From: Verrucomicrobiales bacterium
Lineage (GTDB): Bacteria; Verrucomicrobiota; Verrucomicrobiia; Limisphaerales; UBA11358
NCBI GenBank assembly: GCA_028712475.1
Contig: JAQTQB010000001.1
Coordinates: 394,180-458,179 of the forward strand
Reading direction: 5' to 3'
DNA length: 64,000 nucleotides
Shown here: in pieces, positions 8,152 to 15,909 of the stretch
How positions within the stretch are numbered: the first letter of the stretch is position 1
Layout: every line of letters begins with the position of its first letter
Program-made: the position numbers and the translations under genes
The notes under the pieces: model-generated
Told to the model about the DNA's origin: nothing
Databases searched by the model: none
What the model saw: the letters and a program-made list of their open reading frames with translations, nothing else

Positions 8152-8194
8152 ATTCGGAGGCTCAACGCCAAGACCGGGGCGGGCGCGCTCCCCG
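8102..8194. repeat. Palindromic element forming the sigma factor 3' end
   Basis: The left arm CGGGGAGCGCAGCCGCCCCGG (8102-8122) pairs with the right arm CCGGGGCGGGCGCGCTCCCCG (8174-8194) around a 51-bp loop. The sigma gene reads into the left arm and stops in the loop (TGA 8149-8151). The hairpin could also act on transcription. Confidence 0.75.
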
Positions 8195-8212
8195 AAAATT
8201 TATTTGAATTGT

Positions 8213-8242
8213 TGTCCTAAACGGGGCTGGCCGTTCGTCGTA
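8213..8242 (+). promoter_or_regulatory. Candidate ECF42 promoter 1
   Basis: TGTCCT at 8213-8218, a 17-bp spacer, CGTCGTA at 8236-8242, 44 bp before the VOC gene. It has the same spacing and core as sites at 8720 and 12244. My recollection of the described ECF42 promoters is a TGTCGA-like -35 and a CGTC-like -10, which fits. Confidence 0.6.
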
Positions 8243-8286
8243 TCCATGACGGAACGACAAAACCATCAACGATAACAACGAAAATT

Positions 8287-8718
8287 ATGAAAAATTCAAT
8301 CATTCAACCTTACCTGTTCTTCGACGGCAAATGCGAGGCGGCCCTCGAATTTTACAAAAAAGCGCTCGGCGCGAACGTCAACATGCTGCTGCGCTTCAAG
8401 GACAGTCCCGAACCGCCGAAGCCGGGCTGCACGCCGGCGGACACGAACAAAGTCATGCACGCGCAGTTTCAGATCGGCGAGACCGTGGTCATGGCGTCGG
8501 ACGGACGCGCCACGGGCAATCCAAAGTTCGAGGGTTTCGCGCTGTCGCTCACGGTAAAAACGGAAGCGGAGGCGGACCAGGCTTTCAACGCGCTGGCGAA
8601 CGGCGGAAAAATTGAAATGCCGCTGGCAAAAACGTTTTTTTCGGCGAGATTCGGCATGGTCGAGGACAAGTTCGGCGTGTTCTGGATGATTTTGGTGACG
8701 CCGAATCCGGTGAAATAA
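8287..8718 (+). CDS. VOC-fold (PhnB-like glyoxalase) protein
   Basis: 143 residues of the PhnB/3-demethylubiquinone-methyltransferase-like VOC family: IQPYLFFDGKCEAALEFYKKALGA at the start, MHAQFQIGETVVMASDG in the middle and RFGMVEDKFGVFWMIL at the end. These small metal-site folds occur widely next to ECF42 sigma factors, but their substrate is not known. A candidate ECF42 promoter lies directly upstream. Confidence 0.88.
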   Translation: MKNSIIQPYLFFDGKCEAALEFYKKALGANVNMLLRFKDSPEPPKPGCTPADTNKVMHAQFQIGETVVMASDGRATGNPKFEGFALSLTVKTEAEADQAFNALANGGKIEMPLAKTFFSARFGMVEDKFGVFWMILVTPNPVK

Positions 8719-8719
8719 T

Positions 8720-8749
8720 TGTCGTGAAACGCCGGACTCATTCGTCTTA
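8720..8749 (+). promoter_or_regulatory. Candidate ECF42 promoter 2
   Basis: TGTCGT at 8720-8725, a 17-bp spacer, CGTCTTA at 8743-8749, 41 bp before the DGPF gene. Third member of the set TGTC(C/G)T-N17-CGTC(G/T)TA. Confidence 0.6.
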
Positions 8750-8790
8750 ATGTTGAAAGTTAATTTAAACAACCAAACGAAAGGAAAATT

Positions 8791-9192
8791 ATGAGCACAC
8801 AAAATCAAACCGGCTACATGCTGCTGTTCGTCGGCATGGACTGGCACAAAGGTCTGTCGCCGGAGCAGGCGCAAACGGTTTCCGAAGCCTGGATGGCGTG
8901 GTTCAAACGCCTGAACGAGCTAGGCAAAGCGGTCGCCGGCCATCCGCTCGGCGGCGAGGGCAAAAGTGTTTCGGGAAAAAATCGCACGGTGACGGATGGG
9001 CCGTTCGCGGAAGCCAAGGAAGCCATCGGCGGCTATTTCATGCTCGATGTGGCGACGATGGACGAGGCCGTGGCCATCGCGCAGCAATGCCCGGGGCTGC
9101 CTTACGGCGCAAAAGTGGAGGTGCGTCCGGTGCTTTCGGAATGCCCGATGGCGATGGAAGCCCGTGTGGAAGCCCAGCTCGCACAGGCTTGA
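8791..9192 (+). CDS. DGPF/YciI-like protein 1
   Basis: A 133-residue ferredoxin-like-fold protein with the family signature TVTDGPFAEAKEAIGGYFML. DGPF proteins are the hallmark partners of ECF42 sigma factors and form dimeric alpha-beta barrels of unknown activity. It has its own candidate ECF42 promoter and a good AAAGGAAAATT ribosome-binding region before the ATG. A second, more diverged copy lies at 11717-12106. Confidence 0.92.
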   Translation: MSTQNQTGYMLLFVGMDWHKGLSPEQAQTVSEAWMAWFKRLNELGKAVAGHPLGGEGKSVSGKNRTVTDGPFAEAKEAIGGYFMLDVATMDEAVAIAQQCPGLPYGAKVEVRPVLSECPMAMEARVEAQLAQA

Positions 9193-9225
9193 TCCACTTC
9201 AACCGACGCCAAAAATCTGAAAACC

Positions 9226-9759
9226 ATGAAAACACAAATCACCTCCATCTGCACCCTGTTGCTGCTGGCCACCTCCCTCGGGCTGCAAGCAGTCGAAACC
9301 GAAAAGAACGAGAAACCGAAGCAAGGTTCGGCAGAATTCGAGCGGATGAAAACCCTCGTCGGCTCGTGGACGGGCAAGACCGACATGGGCCAGGGTCCGA
9401 TGGACATCACGCTGCAATACCGGCTGCTCGCGGGCGGCACGGTGCTCGAAGAGCGCTGCTTCGCCGGCACGCCGAACGAGATGGTCACGATGTATTACGA
9501 CCAGAACAACCAACTGGCCATGACCCATTACTGCGTGCTGGGCAACCGCCCCGGCATGAAGCTCAAATCCTCCGACGCCAAGACGATCAGGTTCGACTTT
9601 GACGCGACCTGCGGCATCAACCCCAGGAAGGAATCGCATATGCACGCATTGAGCATCACGTTCGACGACGCGGACACGATCACGACCAGTTGCAAGGCGG
9701 TTATGGACGGCAAGGAAATGGAGGAGAAACCCACCCCGCTCAAGCGCGTGAAGCTGTGA
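9226..9759 (+). CDS. Secreted DUF1579-like protein
   Basis: A 177-residue protein with a signal peptide (MKTQITSICTLLLLATSLGLQAVE). The mature part, starting near FERMKTLVGSWTGKTDMG and passing LEERCFAGTPNEMVTMYYD and TISFDDADT-like strands, resembles DUF1579, a lipocalin-like barrel in periplasmic proteins. It is part of the ECF42 gene string; the ligand is unknown. Confidence 0.75.
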   Translation: MKTQITSICTLLLLATSLGLQAVETEKNEKPKQGSAEFERMKTLVGSWTGKTDMGQGPMDITLQYRLLAGGTVLEERCFAGTPNEMVTMYYDQNNQLAMTHYCVLGNRPGMKLKSSDAKTIRFDFDATCGINPRKESHMHALSITFDDADTITTSCKAVMDGKEMEEKPTPLKRVKL

Positions 9760-9834
9760 GCGGAACGCCCCGGCAGGAAATGAAAGCACCAACCTTGATT
9801 CAAGCACTCTCACCCCACCAAACCAAAAAATCCC

Positions 9835-10371
9835 ATGATTAAAAAAATCCTTCTCGGCGGCGGCCTCATCGTTGTCTTCCTCATCGTCGTTGCGATGCAA
9901 CCCGGCGACTTCAAAGTCAGCCGCAGCGCCACGCTTGCAGCATCGCCTGCCGCCTTGTTCGAGCAGGTGAACGATCATCGCAAGTTCACCGTGTGGAATC
10001 CGTTCATGAAACTCGACCCCAATGTGAAGAATACCTACAGCGGCCCGGATTCCGGCGTTGGCGCGGTGTGCAGTTGGGAGGGCAACAGCGACATTGGCGC
10101 GGGAAGCTGCACCATCATTGAGAGCAAACCGGGCGAACTGGTGCGTTGCCGCATGGACTGGAAGCGGCCGATGGCAGGCACCAGCACGGTTGACTTCACG
10201 TTCAAACCGGAAGGCGACAAGACCATCGTGACGTGGAGCATGTATGGCAAGAATGGTTTCATGGGCAAGGCGATGAGCCTGTTCATGGATTGCGACAAGA
10301 TGTGTGGTCCCCAATTTGAGCAGGGCCTTGCCAGTCTCGGTGAAGTCGCCGCCGCCACGCCGGCCAGGTAA
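9835..10371 (+). CDS. Membrane-anchored SRPBCC (polyketide-cyclase-like) protein 1
   Basis: 178 residues: an N-terminal membrane helix (KILLGGGLIVVFLIVVAMQ), then a START/SRPBCC domain with GDFKVSRSATLAASPAALFEQVNDHRKFTVWNPF and GGSCTIIESKPGELV-like strands, closing with a helix ending GEVAAATPAR. The paralogue at 14233-14769 has the same layout. SRPBCC domains bind hydrophobic ligands in a deep pocket. The last ~55 bp of this gene recur in the chimeric remnant at 11150-11208. Confidence 0.85.
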   Translation: MIKKILLGGGLIVVFLIVVAMQPGDFKVSRSATLAASPAALFEQVNDHRKFTVWNPFMKLDPNVKNTYSGPDSGVGAVCSWEGNSDIGAGSCTIIESKPGELVRCRMDWKRPMAGTSTVDFTFKPEGDKTIVTWSMYGKNGFMGKAMSLFMDCDKMCGPQFEQGLASLGEVAAATPAR

Positions 10372-10401
10372 CAGCAGCCTAATCTCAACAGTGAATAAAC
10401 T

Positions 10402-10992
10402 ATGAGAAAGATCATTGCCATTACCCAAGTCACGCTGGACGGCGTCATGCAGTCGCCCGGTGGCCCCGAGGAGGATCCGAGTGGTGGGTTCACCCACGGA
10501 GGCTGGGCCATGCCCTTCATGGACGACGACTCGGGCCAGGCCATCGGCGAGATTGTCTCCAGTGAGTTCGACCTGCTTCTGGGGCGACGGACCTACGAAA
10601 TCTGGGCCTCCTACTGGCCGCATCACGGTGACAACCCGATTGGGAAGGCCTTCAACCAAGCAACAAAATACGTCGTCACACGCAGCCTCGACCAACTCGA
10701 TTGGAAGAAATCGCAACACATAGGCGGTGATGTCGTGGACGAACTCCGTCGGCTGAAGGCATCGGATGGGCCGGCGTTGCATGTTTGGGGCAGCAGCGAA
10801 TTGCTGCAGACGCTGATCGCCGCCGATCACATTGACGAATATCGCCTCTGGGTCTTTCCGGTGGTGCTCGGCGAAGGCAAGCGGCTGTTCGGGAATGGCG
10901 TTCCGTCACGCGGCCTCACTTTGATCGAGACGCGAAGCACGCCCAAGGGCGTTCTCATCAACGCATACCGCCCGAAGCAAGGTAAAATTTGA
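10402..10992 (+). CDS. Dihydrofolate-reductase-like (RibD C-terminal) protein
   Basis: A 196-residue RibD-C/DHFR-fold protein: MRKIIAITQVTLDGVMQSPGGPEED, FDLLLGRRTYEIWASYWP, and GPALHVWGSSELLQTLI followed by LWVFPVVLGEGKRLF. The NADPH-binding GRRTYE and the Rossmann-like WGSSEL segment are kept. Proteins of this class reduce unknown pteridine- or flavin-like substrates and are often seen in ECF42/ECF41 neighbourhoods. Confidence 0.88.
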   Translation: MRKIIAITQVTLDGVMQSPGGPEEDPSGGFTHGGWAMPFMDDDSGQAIGEIVSSEFDLLLGRRTYEIWASYWPHHGDNPIGKAFNQATKYVVTRSLDQLDWKKSQHIGGDVVDELRRLKASDGPALHVWGSSELLQTLIAADHIDEYRLWVFPVVLGEGKRLFGNGVPSRGLTLIETRSTPKGVLINAYRPKQGKI

Positions 10993-11008
10993 TGCCCATC
11001 GCGACTTT

Positions 11009-11208
11009 ATGAAACAACCAGCTTTCTCTGAGACCATGCAAATCGGCATCGTGGTGCGCGACCTTGATGCGATGATGCGGGGATATACGGACGACTACGG
11101 AGTCGGTCCGTGGGAGATCCATCAGTTCAAGCGCGAAAACATCAAAGAGTGGTTGAGCAGGGCCTGGCCAGTCTCGGTGAAGTGGCCGCCGCCACGCCGG
11201 CCAAGTAA
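11009..11208 (+). pseudogene. Chimeric remnant: VOC 5' end joined to SRPBCC 3' end
   Basis: The frame from 11009 opens like a VOC protein (METMQIGIVVRDLDAMM-type start, then DDYGVGPWEIHQFKREN). Around 11150 it switches to DNA almost identical to the last ~55 bp of the SRPBCC gene ending at 10371 (from TTGAGCAGGGCCT through the stop codon), but read in a different frame. The best reading is a deletion between a VOC gene and a lost second SRPBCC copy, leaving a 66-residue frame that is not a working protein. Confidence 0.75.
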
Positions 11209-11226
11209 CACTTACCCATTCACCCC

Positions 11227-11712
11227 ATGAGCACACCCGTCAAATACCCGCCCATGAGTCCTTACCTCACCGTGAAGGACGCCAGCAAAGCCATCGCGTT
11301 TTACCAGGCCGCCTTCGGAGCCACGGAGCTTTTCCGGCTCACGGATGCGGGCACCGGAACCATTGGCCACGCCGAAATCATGATCAACGGCAGCCACTTC
11401 ATGCTCGCCGATGAAAATCCCGCGTGGGGCAGCAAGTCGCCGTTGACCCTTGGCGGCACCGCCGTGAAACTCTGCCTCATGGTGAAGAACATCGACAGCG
11501 CCGTGGCCCGCGCGAGTGCGGCGGGCGCGACCGTCGAGATGCCGCCCAGCGACATGTTCTACGGTTTCCGCTGCGCCGCGATCCGCGATCCGTTCGGCCA
11601 TCAATGGCTGATCCAGCATGAGATCGAAAAAGTGTCGCCCCAGGAAATGCAGAAGCGTTGGGATGCGATGGTGAAGTTGGGAACCACGGGTTGCCCGGCC
11701 ACCGACAAATAA
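11227..11712 (+). CDS. VOC-fold (PhnB-like) protein 2
   Basis: 161 residues: SPYLTVKDASKAIAFYQAAFGATE, GHAEIMINGSHFMLADENP, VKNIDSAVARASAAGATV and the closing IRDPFGHQWLIQHEIE. This is the VOC/glyoxalase arrangement of two beta-alpha-beta-beta-beta units; the E of GHAEI and the H/E at the end are candidate metal ligands. It is 14-18 bp from its neighbours, hence in the same transcript as the following DGPF gene. Confidence 0.9.
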   Translation: MSTPVKYPPMSPYLTVKDASKAIAFYQAAFGATELFRLTDAGTGTIGHAEIMINGSHFMLADENPAWGSKSPLTLGGTAVKLCLMVKNIDSAVARASAAGATVEMPPSDMFYGFRCAAIRDPFGHQWLIQHEIEKVSPQEMQKRWDAMVKLGTTGCPATDK

Positions 11713-11716
11713 GGCC

Positions 11717-12106
11717 ATGAATACCGACGCAAAATTCAACTACCTCGTCATCTCGCGCGGCCAATGGGACAAGGACACGGCGAAGGAGGAAATCCAGCAG
11801 GCGATTGACCAGTTTTACGTCTGGCTCACCCGCTCCATTGAGGAAGGCCGGATGAAAATGGGCAGCCGCCTCGCCGATGAGGGGGCCACGGTTTCAAAGT
11901 CGGGCATCGCGACCGACGGCCCTTTCGGCGAAGCCAAGGAAGCCATCGGCGGCTATTGGTTCATCGTGGCCAGCAGCCTCCAGGAAGCGGCGAAGATCGC
12001 GGCCGAGAATCCGTGTCTGAAACACGGTTTGTTCTTCGAGATCCGCCCGACCGACCCGGAGCGGGCTTCTGCCTTCAGCGTGATGACCGAAACCCCGGAC
12101 GAGTGA
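11717..12106 (+). CDS. DGPF/YciI-like protein 2
   Basis: 129 residues with ATDGPFGEAKEAIGGYWFIVA, the DGPF signature, and a preceding helix QQAIDQFYVWLTRSIEEGRM. It starts 4 bp after the VOC stop, so the two are translated from one message. A paralogue of the protein at 8791-9192. Confidence 0.92.
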   Translation: MNTDAKFNYLVISRGQWDKDTAKEEIQQAIDQFYVWLTRSIEEGRMKMGSRLADEGATVSKSGIATDGPFGEAKEAIGGYWFIVASSLQEAAKIAAENPCLKHGLFFEIRPTDPERASAFSVMTETPDE

Positions 12107-12243
12107 TCCCTCACAAAAACACAGTCATCGGCGACGCGGTTCGTTCTGCGCCGCCGCGCCTCGCGGTTCATCCGTGTTTTATTTGTGCCTCAGCGTGGTT
12201 TCGGTTAAAACGGTGGCGCGTTCACAGATTATTTCCGGAAAGT

Positions 12244-12273
12244 TGTCCTGAGTGGCGGCTTTCGTTCGTCGTA
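12244..12273 (+). promoter_or_regulatory. Candidate ECF42 promoter 3
   Basis: TGTCCT at 12244-12249, a 17-bp spacer, CGTCGTA at 12267-12273, 42 bp before the BNR-repeat gene. It is within a ~210-bp non-coding gap (12107-12315) in which nothing else is apparent. Confidence 0.6.
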
Positions 12274-12315
12274 GTATTGGGATTGAGTTAAACCGTAAAC
12301 CCGAAGAGGAAAACT

Positions 12316-13482
12316 ATGAGCAAAGTTCGAGTCTTGGTTGGCACAAAAAAGGGCGCGTTCATCCTGACCGCGGATGGCAAGCGCAAGGACTGGCAGGTCA
12401 GCGGCCCGCACTTCGCGGGCTGGGAGATGTATCACTTGAAAGGTTCGCCGGTTGATCCGAACCGCATCTATGCCTCGCAGACGAGCGGCTGGTTCGGGCA
12501 GATCATCCAGCGTTCCGACGACGGCGGTAAAACCTGGAACACGCCCGGCAGCAGCCCGGAAGAGTTGAAAGGTGAAGGCGGTTTCCCGAAAGGCGAGAGC
12601 AACAAATTTGTCTATGAGGGCGAAGTTGGCAAACATCTGTGGTATGACGGCACGCAGCATCCGTGGGAGTTCAAGCGCATCTGGCATATTGAGCCGTCGC
12701 CCACCGATCCTGACACCGCTTATGCCGGCGCGGAGGACGCGGCGCTTTTCAAGACCACTGACGGCGGAAAAACATGGAAGGAACTTTCTGGGTTGCGCAA
12801 AACCAAAAGCCATCTCTGGCAGCCGGGCGCGGGCGGCATGGGCGTTCACACCATTCTGCTTGATCCTAAAAATGAGAAGCGCATTTACGTTGCCATCTCG
12901 GCGGGCGGCTGTTTCCGCACGGACGATGGCGGCAAGACGTGGAAGCCCATCACGCGCGGACTGAAATCACAATTTGAACTTCCCGATCCCGATGCGGAAG
13001 TCGGGCACTGCGTGCATCGTATTGCACTGCATCCATCCAAGCCGGACGTGCTGTTCATGCAGAAGCACTGGGACGTGTTGCGCACGGACAACGCCGGCGA
13101 GCAGTGGAACGAGGTCAGCGGCAATCTGCCCAGTGATTTCGGTTTCCCGATTGATGTGAACTTCAATGAACCGGAGACAATCTACGTCGTGCCGATCACC
13201 AGCGATTCGTTGCATTATCCCCCGGAGGGAAAGTTGCGCGTGTATCGCAGTAAAACCGGCGGCGGTGAATGGGAGCCGTTGACGAAAGGTCTGCCGCAAA
13301 AGGATTGCTACGTCAACGTGCTCCGCGACGCGATGGCTGTGGATTCGCTCGACCAGTGCGGAATCTATTTTGGCACGACTGGCGGCCAGGTTTATTGCTC
13401 CGCCGACAGCGGCGACAGTTGGAACGCCATCGTCCGCGACCTGCCGGCGGTTTATTCGGTGGAAGTGCAAACATTGAAATGA
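12316..13482 (+). CDS. BNR/sialidase-like beta-propeller protein
   Basis: A 388-residue protein with repeated Asp-box-like units: [64 protein letters not shown]. This is the exo-alpha-sialidase/VPS10-type propeller; no sialidase catalytic Arg triad is evident, so an enzymatic role is doubtful. There is no signal peptide, hence probably cytoplasmic. The stop overlaps the start of a MoaD/ThiS-like gene (ATGA), indicating translational coupling. Confidence 0.85.
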   Translation: MSKVRVLVGTKKGAFILTADGKRKDWQVSGPHFAGWEMYHLKGSPVDPNRIYASQTSGWFGQIIQRSDDGGKTWNTPGSSPEELKGEGGFPKGESNKFVYEGEVGKHLWYDGTQHPWEFKRIWHIEPSPTDPDTAYAGAEDAALFKTTDGGKTWKELSGLRKTKSHLWQPGAGGMGVHTILLDPKNEKRIYVAISAGGCFRTDDGGKTWKPITRGLKSQFELPDPDAEVGHCVHRIALHPSKPDVLFMQKHWDVLRTDNAGEQWNEVSGNLPSDFGFPIDVNFNEPETIYVVPITSDSLHYPPEGKLRVYRSKTGGGEWEPLTKGLPQKDCYVNVLRDAMAVDSLDQCGIYFGTTGGQVYCSADSGDSWNAIVRDLPAVYSVEVQTLK

Positions 13483-13775
13483 TTCGCGTCGTGCTGCCAT
13501 TTCACCTGCGAAACCTCGCGCGCGTGGACGGCGAGGTGGAGCTTGACGTTGCCGCGCCGGTCACAGTGCGCGCCGTGCTCGATGCGCTGGAGTCGCGCTA
13601 TCCAGCGCTGCGCGGGACGATCCGCGACCATGGCACATTGAAGCGCCGTCCGTTTGTCCGCTTTTTTGCGTGCAAAGAAGACATTTCGCTCGAACCGCCG
13701 GGGATCATTTTGCCCGACGAAGTGGTTAACGGCGCGGAGCCGTTCCTCATCGTGGGCGCGATGGCGGGCGGTTGA
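13479..13775 (+). CDS. MoaD/ThiS-like ubiquitin-fold protein
   Basis: 98 residues starting at the ATG that overlaps the previous stop. The sequence [43 protein letters not shown] has the beta-grasp layout and the protein ends in GAMAGG, the diglycine tail that E1-like enzymes adenylate in sulfur carriers. No moeB/thiF or molybdopterin gene is in the window, so the partner is unknown. The fixed pairing with the BNR propeller suggests a joint function. Confidence 0.85.
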   Translation: MIRVVLPFHLRNLARVDGEVELDVAAPVTVRAVLDALESRYPALRGTIRDHGTLKRRPFVRFFACKEDISLEPPGIILPDEVVNGAEPFLIVGAMAGG

Positions 13776-13822
13776 ACTTTTTGAGAATTTTAAAAAACCA
13801 AACCAAACCAAAAAAACCATCC

Positions 13823-14215
13823 ATGAAAAAACACCTACCGACCGTCGCCGGCATCCTGCTGGGGCTTTGCTTTCTCGCCGCAAGCGTCCCGGTCTTGCTT
13901 AACCTTGATTTTGCCAAGCCGCCGCCGTTGCCGGAGGGCACGCCGGTCTGGCATTTCATGGAGGCGTTCGGACCGACCGGTTACGTCAAGTTCGTGAAGA
14001 TATTTGAGTTCGTCGGCGCCATCATTGTGATGGTTCCGCGTTTGCGAAACATCGGCCTGCTGCTGCTCGGCCCGGTCATCGTGAACATCATCGCGTTCCA
14101 TGTGCTCATGGACGACCCACGTCACCTGATCAATCCGATGCTCGACATCATCATCGTCTGCGCGCTGTTTTTGCTTTGGGATGCGCGCCGGAAATTTGCC
14201 GGACTGCTGAACTAA
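13823..14215 (+). CDS. DoxX-like small membrane protein
   Basis: 130 residues from the ATG at 13823. Four hydrophobic segments are visible: VAGILLGLCFLAASVPVLL, VKIFEFVGAIIVMVP, IGLLLLGPVIVNIIAFHVLM and MLDIIIVCALFLLWDA. The layout fits the DoxX/DoxD-like family of inner-membrane proteins. It lies between the MoaD-like and second SRPBCC genes in the same operon-like string. Confidence 0.75.
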   Translation: MKKHLPTVAGILLGLCFLAASVPVLLNLDFAKPPPLPEGTPVWHFMEAFGPTGYVKFVKIFEFVGAIIVMVPRLRNIGLLLLGPVIVNIIAFHVLMDDPRHLINPMLDIIIVCALFLLWDARRKFAGLLN

Positions 14216-14232
14216 ACTTCGAAAGGAAATTT

Positions 14233-14769
14233 ATGCTTCCCATCTTTCTCGCCCTCGCGTTCATCGCCATCCTGTTCATCATCGTCATCGTCGGGCAGCC
14301 CGATGAATTCAAACTCTCCCGGTCGGCGACAATCTCCGCGCCGCCGGAAAAAGTCTTTCCGCACGTCAACGACCTCCACAAATGGGAGGCCTGGTCGCCG
14401 TGGGCGAAAATGGATCCGAACGCAAAGAATTCGTTTTCCGGCCCTGACGCCGGCACCGGCGCGGCGATGCGTTGGGAGGGCAACAACAAAGTCGGCGTCG
14501 GCACGATGACCATCACGGAAAGCAGGCCCGCCGAAGCGATCCGCTTCCGGCTGGATTTTGAAAAGCCGATGAAAGCGACAAACAGCGCCGAGTTCACATT
14601 CAAACCGGAGGGCGGCCAGACGCTCGTGGCCTGGAGCATGTCCGGCACAAGCAATTTCACCGGCAAAATCTTTGGCCTGCTCATGAACTGCGACAAGATG
14701 GTCGGCGGGCAGTTCGAGAAAGGTCTGGCGGCGTTGAAATTATTGGCGGAAAGCGATGGCAAGAATTAA
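14233..14769 (+). CDS. Membrane-anchored SRPBCC protein 2
   Basis: 178 residues from the ATG at 14233, preceded by GAAAGGAAATTT. It has an N-terminal membrane helix (LPIFLALAFIAILFIIVIV), then DEFKLSRSATISAPPEKVFPHVNDLHKWEAWSPWAKMDPN and a tail GGQFEKGLAALKLLAES. A clear paralogue of the protein at 9835-10371, with the same CDKM motif near the end. Confidence 0.85.
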   Translation: MLPIFLALAFIAILFIIVIVGQPDEFKLSRSATISAPPEKVFPHVNDLHKWEAWSPWAKMDPNAKNSFSGPDAGTGAAMRWEGNNKVGVGTMTITESRPAEAIRFRLDFEKPMKATNSAEFTFKPEGGQTLVAWSMSGTSNFTGKIFGLLMNCDKMVGGQFEKGLAALKLLAESDGKN

Positions 14770-14892
14770 GCCGGCAGTTGCGTTCTGATTCCGATGATTG
14801 CGAGGGAATAGATCCTGTGGTTCTGACACCGTAGTTGCACTTCTCCCGTGCCGGTGTAAGTTGCGCGCGCATTTGACACAGCGCGGGATGAC

Positions 14893-15264
14893 ATGAACCA
14901 AAAAACTCAAAAATTACCAGTCCTGGGAACGGCGAAGCGCGGCACATTCTTCAGCAAGGCTTTTCGCTGGCATCCGGCCAGGCCGGGCGACCCGAACCCC
15001 GCGTCAGTTGAGATCGCGGGCACCTTCACCGGCTGGAAGCCCGTGGCCATGGCGCATGACCGCGCGACCAACCACTGGCAGCTTATGCTCCATCACATCC
15101 CCGGCAATTGCACGCACCACTACATGCTGCTGGTGGACGGCCATCCGGCGAGCCACAAGCATTGCGACGGGCTGGCCGTGCCGGCGACCGAACAGGAAAA
15201 GCAATACGCGTTGCAGACGCCGCGCGGGCCGCGGGTGTTCATGCTGTTCAGCAACACGAAGTAA
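14893..15264 (+). CDS. CBM48/AMPK-type glycogen-binding domain protein
   Basis: 123 residues that are essentially one E-set domain: FFSKAFRWHPARPGDPNPASVEIAGTFTGWKPVAM, WQLMLHHIPGNCTHHYMLLVDGHP, and ALQTPRGPRVFMLF. Such stand-alone domains bind alpha-glucans or regulate partner enzymes. It is separated by ~120 bp from the SRPBCC gene, so it may have its own promoter. Confidence 0.75.
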   Translation: MNQKTQKLPVLGTAKRGTFFSKAFRWHPARPGDPNPASVEIAGTFTGWKPVAMAHDRATNHWQLMLHHIPGNCTHHYMLLVDGHPASHKHCDGLAVPATEQEKQYALQTPRGPRVFMLFSNTK

Positions 15265-15414
15265 ATTTTTGGAGTTCGCAGCCGGCCTGGCTGTCGTCCG
15301 GGTTTTCAAACGGTCAAAGCAAACCGGATGGTGCGCTTGAATTTATCCGCGCACGCAGTAGTTTCTAAACCATAGGAGCGGATTCCCGTTCTGACAATTG
15401 AAAGGGCACCGATT

Positions 15415-15840
15415 ATGAAACGCAAAGCATCAGCAGTCTGGCATGGCGGTTTGAAGGAGGGCAAGGGCAGCATCTCGACCGAAAGCGGCGTGCTCAAGGA
15501 CACCCAATACTCGTTCGGCACGCGCTTCGAGAGCGGCGCCGGCACGAATCCCGAGGAATTGATCGCGGCGGCGCACGCGGGCTGTTTCTCGATGGCGCTC
15601 TCGGCGGAACTCGGCAAGGCCGGCTTCACTCCCGCATCCATCCACACCACGGCGACTGTCACGCTGGACAAGACGGACGCGGGCTGGACGGTCACGGAAT
15701 CGGATCTGGATCTGACGGCGAAAATCCCCGGCATTGACGAGGCGCAGTTCATTGCCATCGCGGACGGAGCCAAGGCTGGCTGCCCGATTTCGCGTTTGTT
15801 GAATGCGAAAGTCACGCTCTATGCGAAGCTGGCGGGATGA
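15415..15840 (+). CDS. osmC: OsmC-family peroxiredoxin-like protein
   Basis: 141 residues of the OsmC family, thiol-dependent hydroperoxide reductases. The first catalytic cysteine lies in IAAAHAGCFSMALSAELG and the second in GAKAGCPISRLLNAKVT, and the N-terminal KRKASAVWHGGLKEGKGSIS matches classical OsmC. It closes the ECF42-type gene string, which would fit an oxidative or osmotic stress role. Confidence 0.93.
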   Translation: MKRKASAVWHGGLKEGKGSISTESGVLKDTQYSFGTRFESGAGTNPEELIAAAHAGCFSMALSAELGKAGFTPASIHTTATVTLDKTDAGWTVTESDLDLTAKIPGIDEAQFIAIADGAKAGCPISRLLNAKVTLYAKLAG

Positions 15841-15870
15841 GCGAAGATCGCCCCGGTCAAAATCCAAAAC

Positions 15871-15898
15871 TTGTTCCCGCCTGATTCTCTGTTACCGT
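15871..15898 (+). promoter_or_regulatory. prfC promoter (shared motif, copy 1)
   Basis: TTGTTC at 15871-15876, a 16-bp spacer, TACCGT at 15893-15898. The motif TTGTTCCCGCCTGATTCTCT is nearly identical to sequences ahead of the ABC-F gene (22105) and its broken copy (21271). It overlaps an alternative TTG start for prfC, which argues for the later start at 15910. Confidence 0.55.
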
Positions 15899-15909
15899 TC
15901 ACGACCTTT

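Noticed and set aside
9199..10830. 543-codon frame antisense to the DUF1579, SRPBCC and RibD-C genes
   Set aside because: Spans three well-supported genes on the plus strand and has no domain signature; a codon-bias shadow.
15871..15909. TTG start giving a longer RF3
   Set aside because: The added codons are the promoter motif shared with the ABC-F locus; RF3 proteins normally begin a few residues before RRRTFAIISHPDAGKTT.
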